From: Streptomyces griseocarneus
GTDB taxonomy: Bacteria; Actinomycetota; Actinomycetes; Streptomycetales; Streptomycetaceae
Assembly (NCBI GenBank): GCA_003674045.1
Contig: PENC01000011.1
Span: forward strand, 1-64,000
Reading direction: 5' to 3'
Length of the DNA: 64,000 nt
The translations under genes were made by a program, and so were the position numbers. Below are positions 1 through 7,673 of this stretch, one piece after another (the stretch's first letter is position 1; every line of letters starts with the position of its first letter). The notes beneath the pieces were generated by a model. The model was given only the letters and a program-made list of their open reading frames with translations, did not search any database and was not told the origin of the DNA.

Positions 1-92
1 CCGCCCTGGGGCCGCACCGGCACCTCCGGCACCACCCGCTGGAACAGCTCCCACAACTCGTCCGGCACCAGCCGCTCAACGATCCCCACCAT
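1..92 (-). mobile_element. IS5-family transposase, N-terminal fragment cut by the window edge
   Basis: Read leftward from an ATG at 92, the first 30 codons begin MVGIVERLVPDELWELFQ. This is the usual start of Streptomyces IS5-group transposases, which cut and paste the element through a DDE active site. Only the N-terminus is inside the window, so whether the gene is intact cannot be judged. The inverted repeat probably lies between about 100 and 140, where the sequence changes character, but no partner end is available to prove it. The neighbouring WYL regulator gene is transcribed away from it. Confidence 0.75.
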
Positions 93-207
93 GATCCAAC
101 AGCTTACAGCCAAATGAGATGGCTTCTTAGTTGATTTCTTGGTACTGCTCCAGCGGATCGTCTGATCGCGACAGAACCTGTCACCTTTTCTGCGAACATT
201 GGCGAGC

Positions 208-1173
208 ATGAAGGCTTCGCGGCTCTTGCACCTACTGCTGCTCCTGCAGACCCGTCAGCGCATCACCACCAGCGAGCTCGCCAAGCGGCTGGAGGTGTCT
301 CGGCGGACTGTGCTGCGGGATGTGGAGGCACTCTCAACTGCGGGTGTGCCTGTTTATGCAGAACGGGGGCGGAACGGCGGGATCATCTTGCTCCCCGGTG
401 CGCGGCTCAACGCATCCCACCTGGACCCACCAGAGCTGGAGGCGCTCTCCGTGGCTGGCTTGGACAGCGCGCAGCTTGAGGACATGGGCCTGTCTGGGGT
501 GTGGGAATCGGCCGCGCGCAAGATCGCTGCCCGCCAGGCTGGATCACCTGAGCCACCGAACTTGCTGCGATTGGCGGACCTGGTGCTGGTGGAAAGCACC
601 TCGTGGTTCGCTGGCTCAGAGGCGGCGATCGACGTAGCGGATCTGGCTACGGCACTGCGGCACCGCCGTCGGCTGCGCATCCGGTACCGGCGCAGCGCCG
701 AGAGGCGGGCCTCGACGCGAGTGGTCGACCCGTACGGGATCGTGGCGAAGTCAGGCCGCTGGTATCTCATCGCCGACGACCAGGGGGACGGTCGGCTGTT
801 CGCTCTGGAACGACTCTCGGCCTACGAACAGCTCAACGCGCCGGCTGTTCTTCGACCTGGTGAGACCCTTCACACCAGGTGGGCCGCGTTGAAGGCACGC
901 ACCGAGGCGCAAGGCCGCGTGAGCGTGACCATCCGCCTGCCAGAAACTGGCATCGACCTGGCGCGGCGCATACTCGGCAACCGCATCCACGAAGTTTCCG
1001 ACCCAGAAGATGGTTGTTGCACCGTCGTCGTGCGCTATCCCAACATCGAGTCAGTGCGCCAGCTCCTCCAATTCGGTGACCATATCGAGGTGCTCGCCCC
1101 AGAGAAGGCCCGCGAACGCATCAGTCAGCTCGCCAGAGACCTGCTTGAACGCCACTCGGCCCCCACCTCGTAA
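208..1173 (+). CDS. HTH-11/WYL-domain transcriptional regulator
   Basis: This is a DeoR/YafY-type regulator of about 321 residues. The N-terminus is a helix-turn-helix (residues about 1-60, with SELAKRLEVSRRTVLRDVEAL as recognition region), and the middle and C-terminal part is a WYL ligand-sensing domain, seen as the SGRWYLIADD stretch near residue 190. WYL proteins usually bind nucleic-acid or nucleotide-like ligands and act as repressors or activators. The ATG at 208 is preferred over the in-frame TTG at 199 because MKASRLLHLLLLLQ is the normal beginning of the domain. The gene stands alone, facing away from the IS fragment and converging on the PPOX gene. Its target cannot be read from context. 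Confidence 0.85.
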   Translation: MKASRLLHLLLLLQTRQRITTSELAKRLEVSRRTVLRDVEALSTAGVPVYAERGRNGGIILLPGARLNASHLDPPELEALSVAGLDSAQLEDMGLSGVWESAARKIAARQAGSPEPPNLLRLADLVLVESTSWFAGSEAAIDVADLATALRHRRRLRIRYRRSAERRASTRVVDPYGIVAKSGRWYLIADDQGDGRLFALERLSAYEQLNAPAVLRPGETLHTRWAALKARTEAQGRVSVTIRLPETGIDLARRILGNRIHEVSDPEDGCCTVVVRYPNIESVRQLLQFGDHIEVLAPEKARERISQLARDLLERHSAPTS

Positions 1174-1266
1174 CTGCTGATCGGGGCGCCGTGCTTTCAA
1201 TCAACGTCTCCGGTCAGTACAACTAGACAGGCCAGGGCCTTCGCATCGCCCGGACCGACCCCACGT

Positions 1267-1692
1267 TCAGAAAGAGCCAAGATCCGCGGACACCCAGTGT
1301 TCCGGTCGCATATAGATGGTGATGTGCTCGCCGAGTTCGGTCTGCTCGTACTCGACGAAGTCGGCGACCTTGTCCTGCGGGAGGTATCGCGCGGCCATCT
1401 CCCATGAGCGCTCGCGGCTGTCCGGTTCCGTTCTGGTCACCGGGCCCTCCACCGACACGTAGCGCACGGTCGGGTCGGTCCGCTGCACCATCAGGCTGAA
1501 GCGGCCCGCGGACCGGATCGCCCGGGCCTTGCGGGAATCGGGCCCGGTGCGGATCCACAGTTCGCCGCCCGGTGTGTAGTGGTACCAGATGGGGACCGTC
1601 AGCGGTGCGCGGTCCGGCTGTTCGACGACCGACAGCGCGCCGATGTGAGGTTCCGTCAGAAACAGTTCTCGTTCCTGTGATGACAGTGGCAT
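1267..1692 (-). CDS. pyridoxamine 5'-phosphate oxidase family (PPOX) protein
   Basis: This 141-residue protein has the split-barrel flavin fold of the PPOX/F420-dependent reductase superfamily. Supporting stretches are LTVPIWYHYTPGGELWIRTG (strands 3-4), KARAIRSAGRFSLMVQ and VRYVSVEGPVT, the usual cofactor-contacting strands. Members bind FMN, F420 or haem and reduce or oxidise small molecules; the substrate here is unknown. It is a single gene, convergent with the WYL regulator and divergent from the HisA-like gene, with a 137-base gap that must hold both promoters. Length is normal for the family. Confidence 0.8.
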   Translation of the reverse strand: MPLSSQERELFLTEPHIGALSVVEQPDRAPLTVPIWYHYTPGGELWIRTGPDSRKARAIRSAGRFSLMVQRTDPTVRYVSVEGPVTRTEPDSRERSWEMAARYLPQDKVADFVEYEQTELGEHITIYMRPEHWVSADLGSF

Positions 1693-1829
1693 GACGCCGA
1701 CATTAGCGTCCGCCGGGTGAGGGGTGGGGGAGAGCGGCTGGCGAGTTCGCGCTGTGTACGGCTGGGGCGGAGCATCTCTACCGTGCTGTCGGAGTGTGTG
1801 GGGTTCTTCGGTGCGGCAGGGGAGAGACG

Positions 1830-2657
1830 GTGGTGGAGGTGCCGCGAGTTCCGCAGGCGCAGGAGGCCGGTGCCGGTGTCCGGTTCGAGCTCTTTCCCTC
1901 GGTGCATGTGGCCGGTGGACGGGTGGTGCACCTGGTCGGGGACGGTCAGGTGCCGGAGCCCGGCCGGAGTGATCCGGTCGAGGCCGCGCTGTCGTTCCAG
2001 GAGCAGGGGGCCACGTGGCTGCATCTGGTGATGGCCGAAGAGGAGGGCGGGGGCTTCGACCTCGGACAGGCCCGGCGCGTCATCGATGCCGTCAGTATCG
2101 ACGTCCAGCTGATGTGCCGGGCCGGCGTCGATGACGAGGCCGCCCTCGAACGGGTCCTCGCCACCGGCTGCGCCCGCTTCAACCTCGGCCGCAGTGCCCT
2201 GACCGACCTCCGCTGGTGCGCCGCGGCGATCGCCCGGCACGGCGAGCGGATCGGCGTCAGCCTGCCCGTCCACATGACCGGGCGTGGCCCGCGCCTGGCC
2301 GGGCCGGGGCGGGGCACGGACGCCGGAGACCTGTGGCAGGCACTCACCGTGCTCGACGATGCCGGCTGTGCCCGCTACGTGGTCACCGACGTCAGCCGGG
2401 AGGGCAGCCTCTCCACCCCCAACCTGGGGCTCTTCGGCGAGGTGTGCGACCGGACCGCCGCCGCCGTACTGGCCGCCGGCGGCATCGCCGCCCTGGACGA
2501 CCTGCACGCGGTCGCCGCGCTGGCCCCGCGCGGAGTCGACGGCGCCCTCGTCGGCCGCGCCCTGTACTCCGGGGCCTTCACCCTCTCCCAGGCGCTGGCC
2601 TGTGTGGCCGGGATCAGCCGTCCTGCGGTCACCTCACCTTGGACAAGGCCTCATTGA
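1830..2657 (+). CDS. HisA/PriA-like (beta/alpha)8 barrel protein, catalytic aspartates lost
   Basis: The 275-residue product aligns by eye with phosphoribosyl isomerase A along its full length. The late phosphate-binding part is well kept: GCARYVVTDVSREGSLSTPNLGLF, then a Gly-Gly-Ile strand, then the VDGALVGRALY loop. However, the first catalytic Asp (normally in PAVDV) is His in PSVHV near residue 24, and the second (normally in VGLDVR) is Pro in VSLPVH. A true HisA/TrpF isomerase needs both, so this copy probably has another role or is inactive. GTG at 1830 is chosen because GGGGAGAG lies just upstream. The 3' end overlaps kdpC tail to tail by 29 bases. No other his genes are nearby. Confidence 0.7.
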   Translation: MVEVPRVPQAQEAGAGVRFELFPSVHVAGGRVVHLVGDGQVPEPGRSDPVEAALSFQEQGATWLHLVMAEEEGGGFDLGQARRVIDAVSIDVQLMCRAGVDDEAALERVLATGCARFNLGRSALTDLRWCAAAIARHGERIGVSLPVHMTGRGPRLAGPGRGTDAGDLWQALTVLDDAGCARYVVTDVSREGSLSTPNLGLFGEVCDRTAAAVLAAGGIAALDDLHAVAALAPRGVDGALVGRALYSGAFTLSQALACVAGISRPAVTSPWTRPH

Positions 2658-3261
2658 GCTCCACGACATCGACGTGCGGCTCACCCAGGAACCCCAGCTC
2701 GCGCCCCCGGACATGTTCGGCCACCAGATGCACGACCCGCTCAGCAGAAAGACCCCGCGTCCGGGCCACCCGTGCCGCCTGTTCGTACGCGTACGCCGGG
2801 GAGATGTCCGGGTCGAGCCCCGAGCCGCTCGCCGTGAGGGCGTCCACCGGTACCGAGGACGGCGGAACGCCGTCGAACGCGGCTACAGCCGCACGCCGTT
2901 CGCCGATCGAATCGAGGAGTGTCGTGCTGCTGGGCCCGAGGTTGGAGGCCGTGGAGTTCAGTGGGTCGTAGCCGCCCGCGGAGGGCCGGGGCTGGAACCA
3001 CTCGGGGTCGGGGCGCAGTGCCTCCTGGGGGTCGGTGGGGTTCTTCTTCGGCAGGGCGAAGTTCTGGCCGATCAGGCTGGAGGCCACGGGCCTGCCGTGA
3101 TCCTCCAGCAGCGAGCCGTCCGCCTGGTGGGGGAAGGCGAGCCGCCCGACGCCGGCCACCGCCAGCGGGTAGGCGAGGCCGGTGACGACGGTGAAGACCA
3201 GGAGCATGCGCAGGGCCGACACGTGCTGCCGCAGCAGCGACGGAAGATGGAGGGGTGGCAA
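2629..3261 (-). CDS. kdpC: potassium-transporting ATPase subunit KdpC
   Basis: KdpC is the small accessory subunit of the high-affinity Kdp K+ pump and sits on the outer face of the membrane beside KdpA and KdpB. The 210-residue protein has one N-terminal transmembrane helix (about residues 17-40, LRMLLVFTVVTGLAYPLAVAG) followed by the typical soluble domain, including LIGQNF, PSAGGYDPLNSTASNLGP and the C-terminal VVELNEAL segment. Length is normal. It is the last gene of the leftward kdp operon, 22 bases after kdpB. Confidence 0.95.
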   Translation of the reverse strand: MPPLHLPSLLRQHVSALRMLLVFTVVTGLAYPLAVAGVGRLAFPHQADGSLLEDHGRPVASSLIGQNFALPKKNPTDPQEALRPDPEWFQPRPSAGGYDPLNSTASNLGPSSTTLLDSIGERRAAVAAFDGVPPSSVPVDALTASGSGLDPDISPAYAYEQAARVARTRGLSAERVVHLVAEHVRGRELGFLGEPHVDVVELNEALSKVR

Positions 3262-3283
3262 CGGGTTCGCCTTCTCTCTGCGG

Positions 3284-5389
3284 TCAGTGCAGGCCGGGCA
3301 CGAACTGGACGGCCAGGTCGATGAGTTTGATGCCGAGGAACGGCAGGATCAGCCCGCCCACCCCGTAGAGCCGGATGTTCCGGCTGAGCAGCGAGGCCGC
3401 CGACGCGGGCCGGTAGCGCACACCGCGCAGCGCGAGCGGGATGAGCACGATGATGATCACGGCGTTGAAGATGATGGCGGAGGTGATGGCCGAGGTGGGG
3501 CTGTGCAACCGCATGATGTTGAGCTTGTCCAGGCCCGGGTAGGCGGTCGCGAACATCGCCGGGATGATCGCGAAGTACTTCGCGACGTCGTTGGCGATCG
3601 AGAAGGTGGTCAGGGAACCACGGGTGATGAGGAGCTGCTTGCCGATCTCGACGATCTCGATGAGCTTGGTGGGGTTGGAGTCGAGGTCGACCATGTTCCC
3701 GGCCTCCTTGGCGGCCGAGGTGCCGGTGTTCATCGCGACACCGACGTCCGCCTGGGCCAGCGCGGGCGCGTCGTTCGTGCCGTCACCGGTCATGGCGACG
3801 AGCTTGCCGCCGGACTGCTCGCGCTTGATCAGCGCCATCTTGTCCTCGGGCGTGGCCTCGGCGAGGAAGTCGTCGACACCCGCCTCCTCCGCGATGGCCC
3901 GCGCGGTCAGCGGGTTGTCACCCGTGATCATGACGGTCTTGATACCCATGCGGCGCAGTTCCTGGAAGCGCTCCTTGATGCCTTCCTTGACGATGTCCTT
4001 GAGGTGGATGACGCCCAGCACCCGCGCGCCCTCGGCGTCGTCCACGGCGACGACGAGCGGCGTGCCGCCGAGCCGGGAGATGCGGCCGACGGTCTCCTGC
4101 ACGTCGTCACCGACCGTGCCGCCCGCGGCCGTCACCCAGGCGGTGACGGCCGCGGTGGCGCCCTTGCGGATGCGGCGGCCGTCCACGTCCACCCCGCTCA
4201 TCCGCGTCTGCGCGGTGAACGGGACGAACGTGGCCTGTTCCAACTCCCCTTCCGTACGGGCCCGCAGGGCGTACCGCTGCTTCGCGAGGACGACGACGGA
4301 GCGGCCTTCGGGCGTCTCGTCGGCCAGCGAGGACAGCTGGGCGGCGTCCGCGAGCTCATCGGCCGTGACCCCGCCGACCGGCAGGAACTCGGCGGCCTGC
4401 CGGTTGCCGAGGGTGATGGTGCCGGTCTTGTCCAGGAGCAGCGTGTTGACGTCGCCCGCGGCCTCCACCGCACGCCCGGACATCGCCAGGACGTTGCGCT
4501 GGACGAGCCGGTCCATGCCCGCGATGCCGATCGCGGAGAGCAGCGCCCCGATCGTCGTCGGGATCAGCGCGACCACGAGCGCGACGAGGACGACGATGGT
4601 CTGCTCGGCCTTCGCGTAGATGGCGAACGGCTGGAGCGTGACGACCGCGATCAGGAAGACGATCGTCAGCGAGGCCAGCAGGATGTTCAGCGCGATCTCG
4701 TTCGGCGTCTTCTGCCGCGCCGCGCCCTCCACCAGGGCGATCATCCGGTCGATGAACGTCTCGCCGGGCCTGGAGGTGATCCGTACGACGATGCGGTCCG
4801 ACAGCACCTTGGTGCCGCCGGTGACCGCCGACCGGTCGCCGCCGGACTCGCGGATGACGGGCGCGGACTCGCCGGTGATGGCCGACTCGTCGACGGAGGC
4901 CACGCCCTCGACGACGTCCCCGTCACCGGGGATGACCTGGCCGGCCTCGACGACGACGTGGTCGCCCAGCCGCAGCTCCGCCGCGGACACCTCCTCCTCG
5001 ACGAGGGCCGCGCCGGGCGACCAGTGCGTGAGGCGGCGGGCCGTGGTGTGCGTACGCGTCCGGCGCAGGGTGTCCGCCTGGGCCTTGCCCCGGCCCTCGG
5101 CGACGGCCTCGGCCAGGTTGGCGAAGACGGTGGTCAGCCACAGCCATGCCGTGATCACCCAGGCGAAGGTGCCGGGGTCCTTGAGCGCGGAGAGGGTGGT
5201 GAGCACCGCCCCCACCTCGACCACGAACATGACCGGGTTGTGCGCCATCAGCCGCGGGTCGAGCTTGCGCAGCGCTCCGGGGAAGGAAGTGACGAGCTGC
5301 CGTGGGTCCAGCAGGCCGCCGGAGACCCGGTGCGGCTGCTGCCGGGCGGGGGCGGCGGGGGGCCGGGGACCGGTCGTGGGGGAGGGCAT
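3284..5389 (-). CDS. kdpB: potassium-transporting P-type ATPase subunit KdpB
   Basis: KdpB is the ATP-hydrolysing subunit that drives K+ uptake through KdpA. The 701-residue protein has the P-type landmarks: TGES in the actuator domain, the phosphorylated Asp in LDKTGTITLGN (about D320), MITGDNPLTARAIAEEAGV and MTGDGTNDAPAL in the phosphorylation and nucleotide domains, and hydrophobic helices at both ends. The N-terminal extension rich in Pro and Ala is common in actinomycete KdpB. The start ATG at 5389 overlaps the end of kdpA by one base (TGATG), indicating translational coupling. Confidence 0.97.
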   Translation of the reverse strand: MPSPTTGPRPPAAPARQQPHRVSGGLLDPRQLVTSFPGALRKLDPRLMAHNPVMFVVEVGAVLTTLSALKDPGTFAWVITAWLWLTTVFANLAEAVAEGRGKAQADTLRRTRTHTTARRLTHWSPGAALVEEEVSAAELRLGDHVVVEAGQVIPGDGDVVEGVASVDESAITGESAPVIRESGGDRSAVTGGTKVLSDRIVVRITSRPGETFIDRMIALVEGAARQKTPNEIALNILLASLTIVFLIAVVTLQPFAIYAKAEQTIVVLVALVVALIPTTIGALLSAIGIAGMDRLVQRNVLAMSGRAVEAAGDVNTLLLDKTGTITLGNRQAAEFLPVGGVTADELADAAQLSSLADETPEGRSVVVLAKQRYALRARTEGELEQATFVPFTAQTRMSGVDVDGRRIRKGATAAVTAWVTAAGGTVGDDVQETVGRISRLGGTPLVVAVDDAEGARVLGVIHLKDIVKEGIKERFQELRRMGIKTVMITGDNPLTARAIAEEAGVDDFLAEATPEDKMALIKREQSGGKLVAMTGDGTNDAPALAQADVGVAMNTGTSAAKEAGNMVDLDSNPTKLIEIVEIGKQLLITRGSLTTFSIANDVAKYFAIIPAMFATAYPGLDKLNIMRLHSPTSAITSAIIFNAVIIIVLIPLALRGVRYRPASAASLLSRNIRLYGVGGLILPFLGIKLIDLAVQFVPGLH

Positions 5390-7053
5390 CAGCGCAGTCC
5401 TTCCGCGAGCGGTCCCAGAGCCAGGGCGGGGAAATAGGTGAGGCCGACGACGATGAGGATCACGCCGGTCAGCAGCCCGACGAACTGCGGCCGGTGGGTG
5501 GGCAGGGTGCCCGCCGTGACCGGTACGGGCCGCTGTCCGGCCAGTGCCCCGGACAGGGCCAGGACGAAAATCATCGGCAGGAACCGGCCGAAGACCATGA
5601 CGAGGCCGAGCGCGGTGTTGTACCAGGGGGTGTTCGCCTGGAGGCCCGCGAAGGCGGAGCCGTTGTTGTTGGCCGCCGAGGTGAAGGCGTAGAGCACCTC
5701 GGAGAAGCCGTGCGCGCCGTCGTTGGCCATCGATGCCCGTTCCCCGGGGAGCGCCATGGCGATGCCCGCGCCCACCAGGACGAGGGCGGGCGTGGTGAGG
5801 ATGTAGAGCGAGGCGAACTTCATCTCGCGGCTGCCGAGCTTCTTGCCCAGGTACTCGGGCGTGCGGCCCACCATCAGACCGGCCACGAAGACCGCGACGA
5901 TCGCGAGGACGAGGATGCCGTACAGCCCGGAGCCGGTGCCGCCGGGGGCGATCTCGCCGAGCATCATGTTGAAGATCAGCAGTCCGCCGCCGCCCGGCGT
6001 GTACGAGTCGTGCGCCGAGTTGATCGCGCCGCAGGAGGTGAGTGTGGTGGAGACGGCGAAGAGGGCGGAGGCCCAGATGCCGAAGCGCTGCTCCTTGCCC
6101 TCCATCATGCCGCCCGCCGCGTGCCCGGCCGGGCTGCTCACGCTGTGCAGCTCGTTCGCCGTCACCACGGCCACCGAGGCCGCCCAGATCACTCCCATCA
6201 CGGCCAGCAGCGCGTAGCCCTGCCGCCGGTCGCCGACCATGGTGCCGAAGGTGCGGGGGAGCGCGAAGGGGATCACCAGGAGCAGGTAGATCTCCAGGAG
6301 GTTGGTGAAGGCGGTGGGGTTCTCGAAGGGGTGGGCGGAGTTGGCGTTGTAGAAGCCGCCGCCGTTGGTGCCGAGTTCCTTGATGGCCTCCTGGGAGGCG
6401 ACCGGGCCGCCGGTGATGCTCTGGTGGTCGCCCGCGATCGTGGTGACCGCCTGCACGCCGTGGAAGTTCTGGACCACCCCGGCCGCCAGCAGCACGATCG
6501 CGAAGACGAAGGAGAGCGGCAGCAGCACGCGCAGCGTGATACGGGTGAGATCGACCCAGAAGTTGCCGAGGTGGTCTGTTTTTGTGCGCGTGAAGCCCCG
6601 GATGAGGGTGGCGACGACGGCGATACCCACGGCGGCCGAGAGGAAGTTCTGCACGGCGAGCCCGGCCATCTGCACCAGGTGGCCCATCGTCGACTCGCCG
6701 GAGTACGACTGCCAGTTGGTGTTGGTGACGAACGAGGTCGCCGTGTTGAAGGCCTGGTCCGGGCTCACCGGCTTCATGCCCAGCGACAGCAGGAGACGGT
6801 CCTGCACCCGCTGGAAGCCGTACAGGAACAGGACCGACACCAGCGAGAACGCCAGGACGCCGCGCAGATATCCTGCCCAGGTCTGCTCGGTGTCCGCGTT
6901 CACGCCGCCCGCCCGGTACACGGCCCGTTCGACGCGCAGGTGCCGGGATGTGGTCAGGCAGTGGGCGATCCAGTCGCCGAGCGGACGGTAGGAGAGGGCG
7001 AGGGCGCCCACCAGGGCGAGGATCTGCAGCCAGCCCGCGAGAGTTTCGTTCAT
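5389..7053 (-). CDS. kdpA: potassium-transporting ATPase subunit KdpA
   Basis: KdpA is the K+-selective channel-like subunit, related to the Trk/Ktr superfamily with four pore loops. The 554-residue protein starts MNETLAGWLQILALVGAL and contains about ten hydrophobic segments. Filter-type loops are visible in TSFVTNTNWQSY, GTNGGGFYNANSAHPFENP, TTLTSCGAINS and AANNNGSAFAGL, each with the conserved glycine region. An upstream in-frame extension to 7233 is rejected because it runs through kdpF in another frame and lacks hydrophobic helices. The ATG shares one base with the kdpF stop. Confidence 0.97.
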   Translation of the reverse strand: MNETLAGWLQILALVGALALSYRPLGDWIAHCLTTSRHLRVERAVYRAGGVNADTEQTWAGYLRGVLAFSLVSVLFLYGFQRVQDRLLLSLGMKPVSPDQAFNTATSFVTNTNWQSYSGESTMGHLVQMAGLAVQNFLSAAVGIAVVATLIRGFTRTKTDHLGNFWVDLTRITLRVLLPLSFVFAIVLLAAGVVQNFHGVQAVTTIAGDHQSITGGPVASQEAIKELGTNGGGFYNANSAHPFENPTAFTNLLEIYLLLVIPFALPRTFGTMVGDRRQGYALLAVMGVIWAASVAVVTANELHSVSSPAGHAAGGMMEGKEQRFGIWASALFAVSTTLTSCGAINSAHDSYTPGGGGLLIFNMMLGEIAPGGTGSGLYGILVLAIVAVFVAGLMVGRTPEYLGKKLGSREMKFASLYILTTPALVLVGAGIAMALPGERASMANDGAHGFSEVLYAFTSAANNNGSAFAGLQANTPWYNTALGLVMVFGRFLPMIFVLALSGALAGQRPVPVTAGTLPTHRPQFVGLLTGVILIVVGLTYFPALALGPLAEGLR

Positions 7054-7142
7054 CAGAAACGCTCCGGGAAGAGCAGACACCACACCAGATAGGCCACCAG
7101 GGCGACGGAGACGATCAGCCCGACGAGGTTTTCGATGCTCAC
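7053..7142 (-). CDS. kdpF: potassium-transporting ATPase subunit KdpF
   Basis: This is a 29-residue single-helix peptide with GTG start, reading SIENLVGLIVSVALVAYLVW and ending in LLFPERF. It is the classic KdpF that stabilises the KdpABC complex in the membrane. It overlaps the ATG of kdpA by one base at its stop (TGATG) and its own start overlaps the stop of the preceding tiny gene by four bases (GTGA), so the whole operon is translationally coupled. Confidence 0.9.
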   Translation of the reverse strand: MSIENLVGLIVSVALVAYLVWCLLFPERF

Positions 7143-7222
7143 AGGCGCTCCACCCCCTTGGCCGCGAGGTGGAGCAGGACGAAGGCGAGGACGGTGAGGC
7201 CGATGTACAACAAGTCCGCCAT
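7139..7222 (-). CDS. 27-residue single-helix membrane peptide at the head of the kdp operon
   Basis: From an ATG at 7222 the frame encodes a peptide beginning MADLLYIGLTVLAFVLLHLA and ending in KGVERL. Nineteen of the first twenty positions are compatible with one transmembrane helix, followed by a basic tail. The stop overlaps the kdpF GTG by four bases. It resembles KdpF in size and topology but is a distinct peptide, so it may be a second small regulator or stabiliser of the Kdp pump. A GGGGTG stretch about ten bases upstream may serve as ribosome binding site. The function is inferred only from position and topology. Confidence 0.7.
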   Translation of the reverse strand: MADLLYIGLTVLAFVLLHLAAKGVERL

Positions 7223-7499
7223 GGGCGATGCACCCCGTTGTTCTTTCAGCGAAGGACCGACTCATTTGAGCCAACGGTAGCGAAGCGTGATGGCAGGGCT
7301 CTGGCGAGCGCTCTTAACGCTCTCCTGACGTGTCGGGGGTTCGCATTGACGGGTTGTTTATTGCGTTCGATGGCTTGTTCTGATTGTTGGGTGGTCGGAC
7401 GAATCCGTCGACGCCCCCCGGGCTCCATGCGGGACGCGACCGCCGGGCACATCGCCTCGCAAGTCGCCGTCACTGGCGTGAAGTTGACGCTCCATATGG
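7223..7499 (-). promoter_or_regulatory. kdp operon upstream region
   Basis: This non-coding stretch must contain the leftward kdp promoter. A perfect 8-base palindrome GAGCGCTC lies at 7306-7313 beside a TTAA, and similar AGGAGAGCG and AAGAGCGC units are repeated around it, which could be a regulator site. No convincing -35/-10 pair was found on the minus strand. No kdpD or kdpE gene occurs in the window, so the controlling sensor is elsewhere. Confidence 0.3.
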
Positions 7500-7530
7500 T
7501 TGACAGTGGCATCAGTCCATGGCGTAGGCT
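7500..7530 (+). promoter_or_regulatory. candidate promoter of the aminoglycoside-like cluster
   Basis: TTGACA at 7500-7505 and TAGGCT at 7525-7530 are separated by 19 bases. They match the housekeeping sigma pattern of Streptomyces apart from a slightly long spacer. A transcript from here would have a leader of about 140 bases before the first aminotransferase gene. The region between 7531 and 7673 contains no other gene. Confidence 0.4.
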
Positions 7531-7673
7531 CCCGAATCGCGTCGTCCGCTCTGGCGGGCGGTGTGCGTGTTCTGCGTGAGACCCGTGACGCCCCCCCTTC
7601 GATCGCGGCCTTTCGGTACAGCCCCTCGGCGTGCCCCCGGTGCTGTGATCTCGTGAGCACGGAGGTCCGGAGT

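Noticed and set aside
3182..5437. A plus-strand open frame of 751 codons opposite kdpB
   Set aside because: It is a shadow of the unmistakable KdpB frame and is extremely rich in Asp, Gly and Arg.
7142..7233. Extended KdpA start at 7233
   Set aside because: The added 60 residues are read out of frame through kdpF and are not hydrophobic; KdpA normally starts at the MNET-like methionine at 7053.
7500..7673. Extension of the first aminotransferase to a TTG at 7500
   Set aside because: That TTG is part of a promoter-like TTGACA, the extra 58 residues resemble no family member, and TTG at 7674 has a proper ribosome site.
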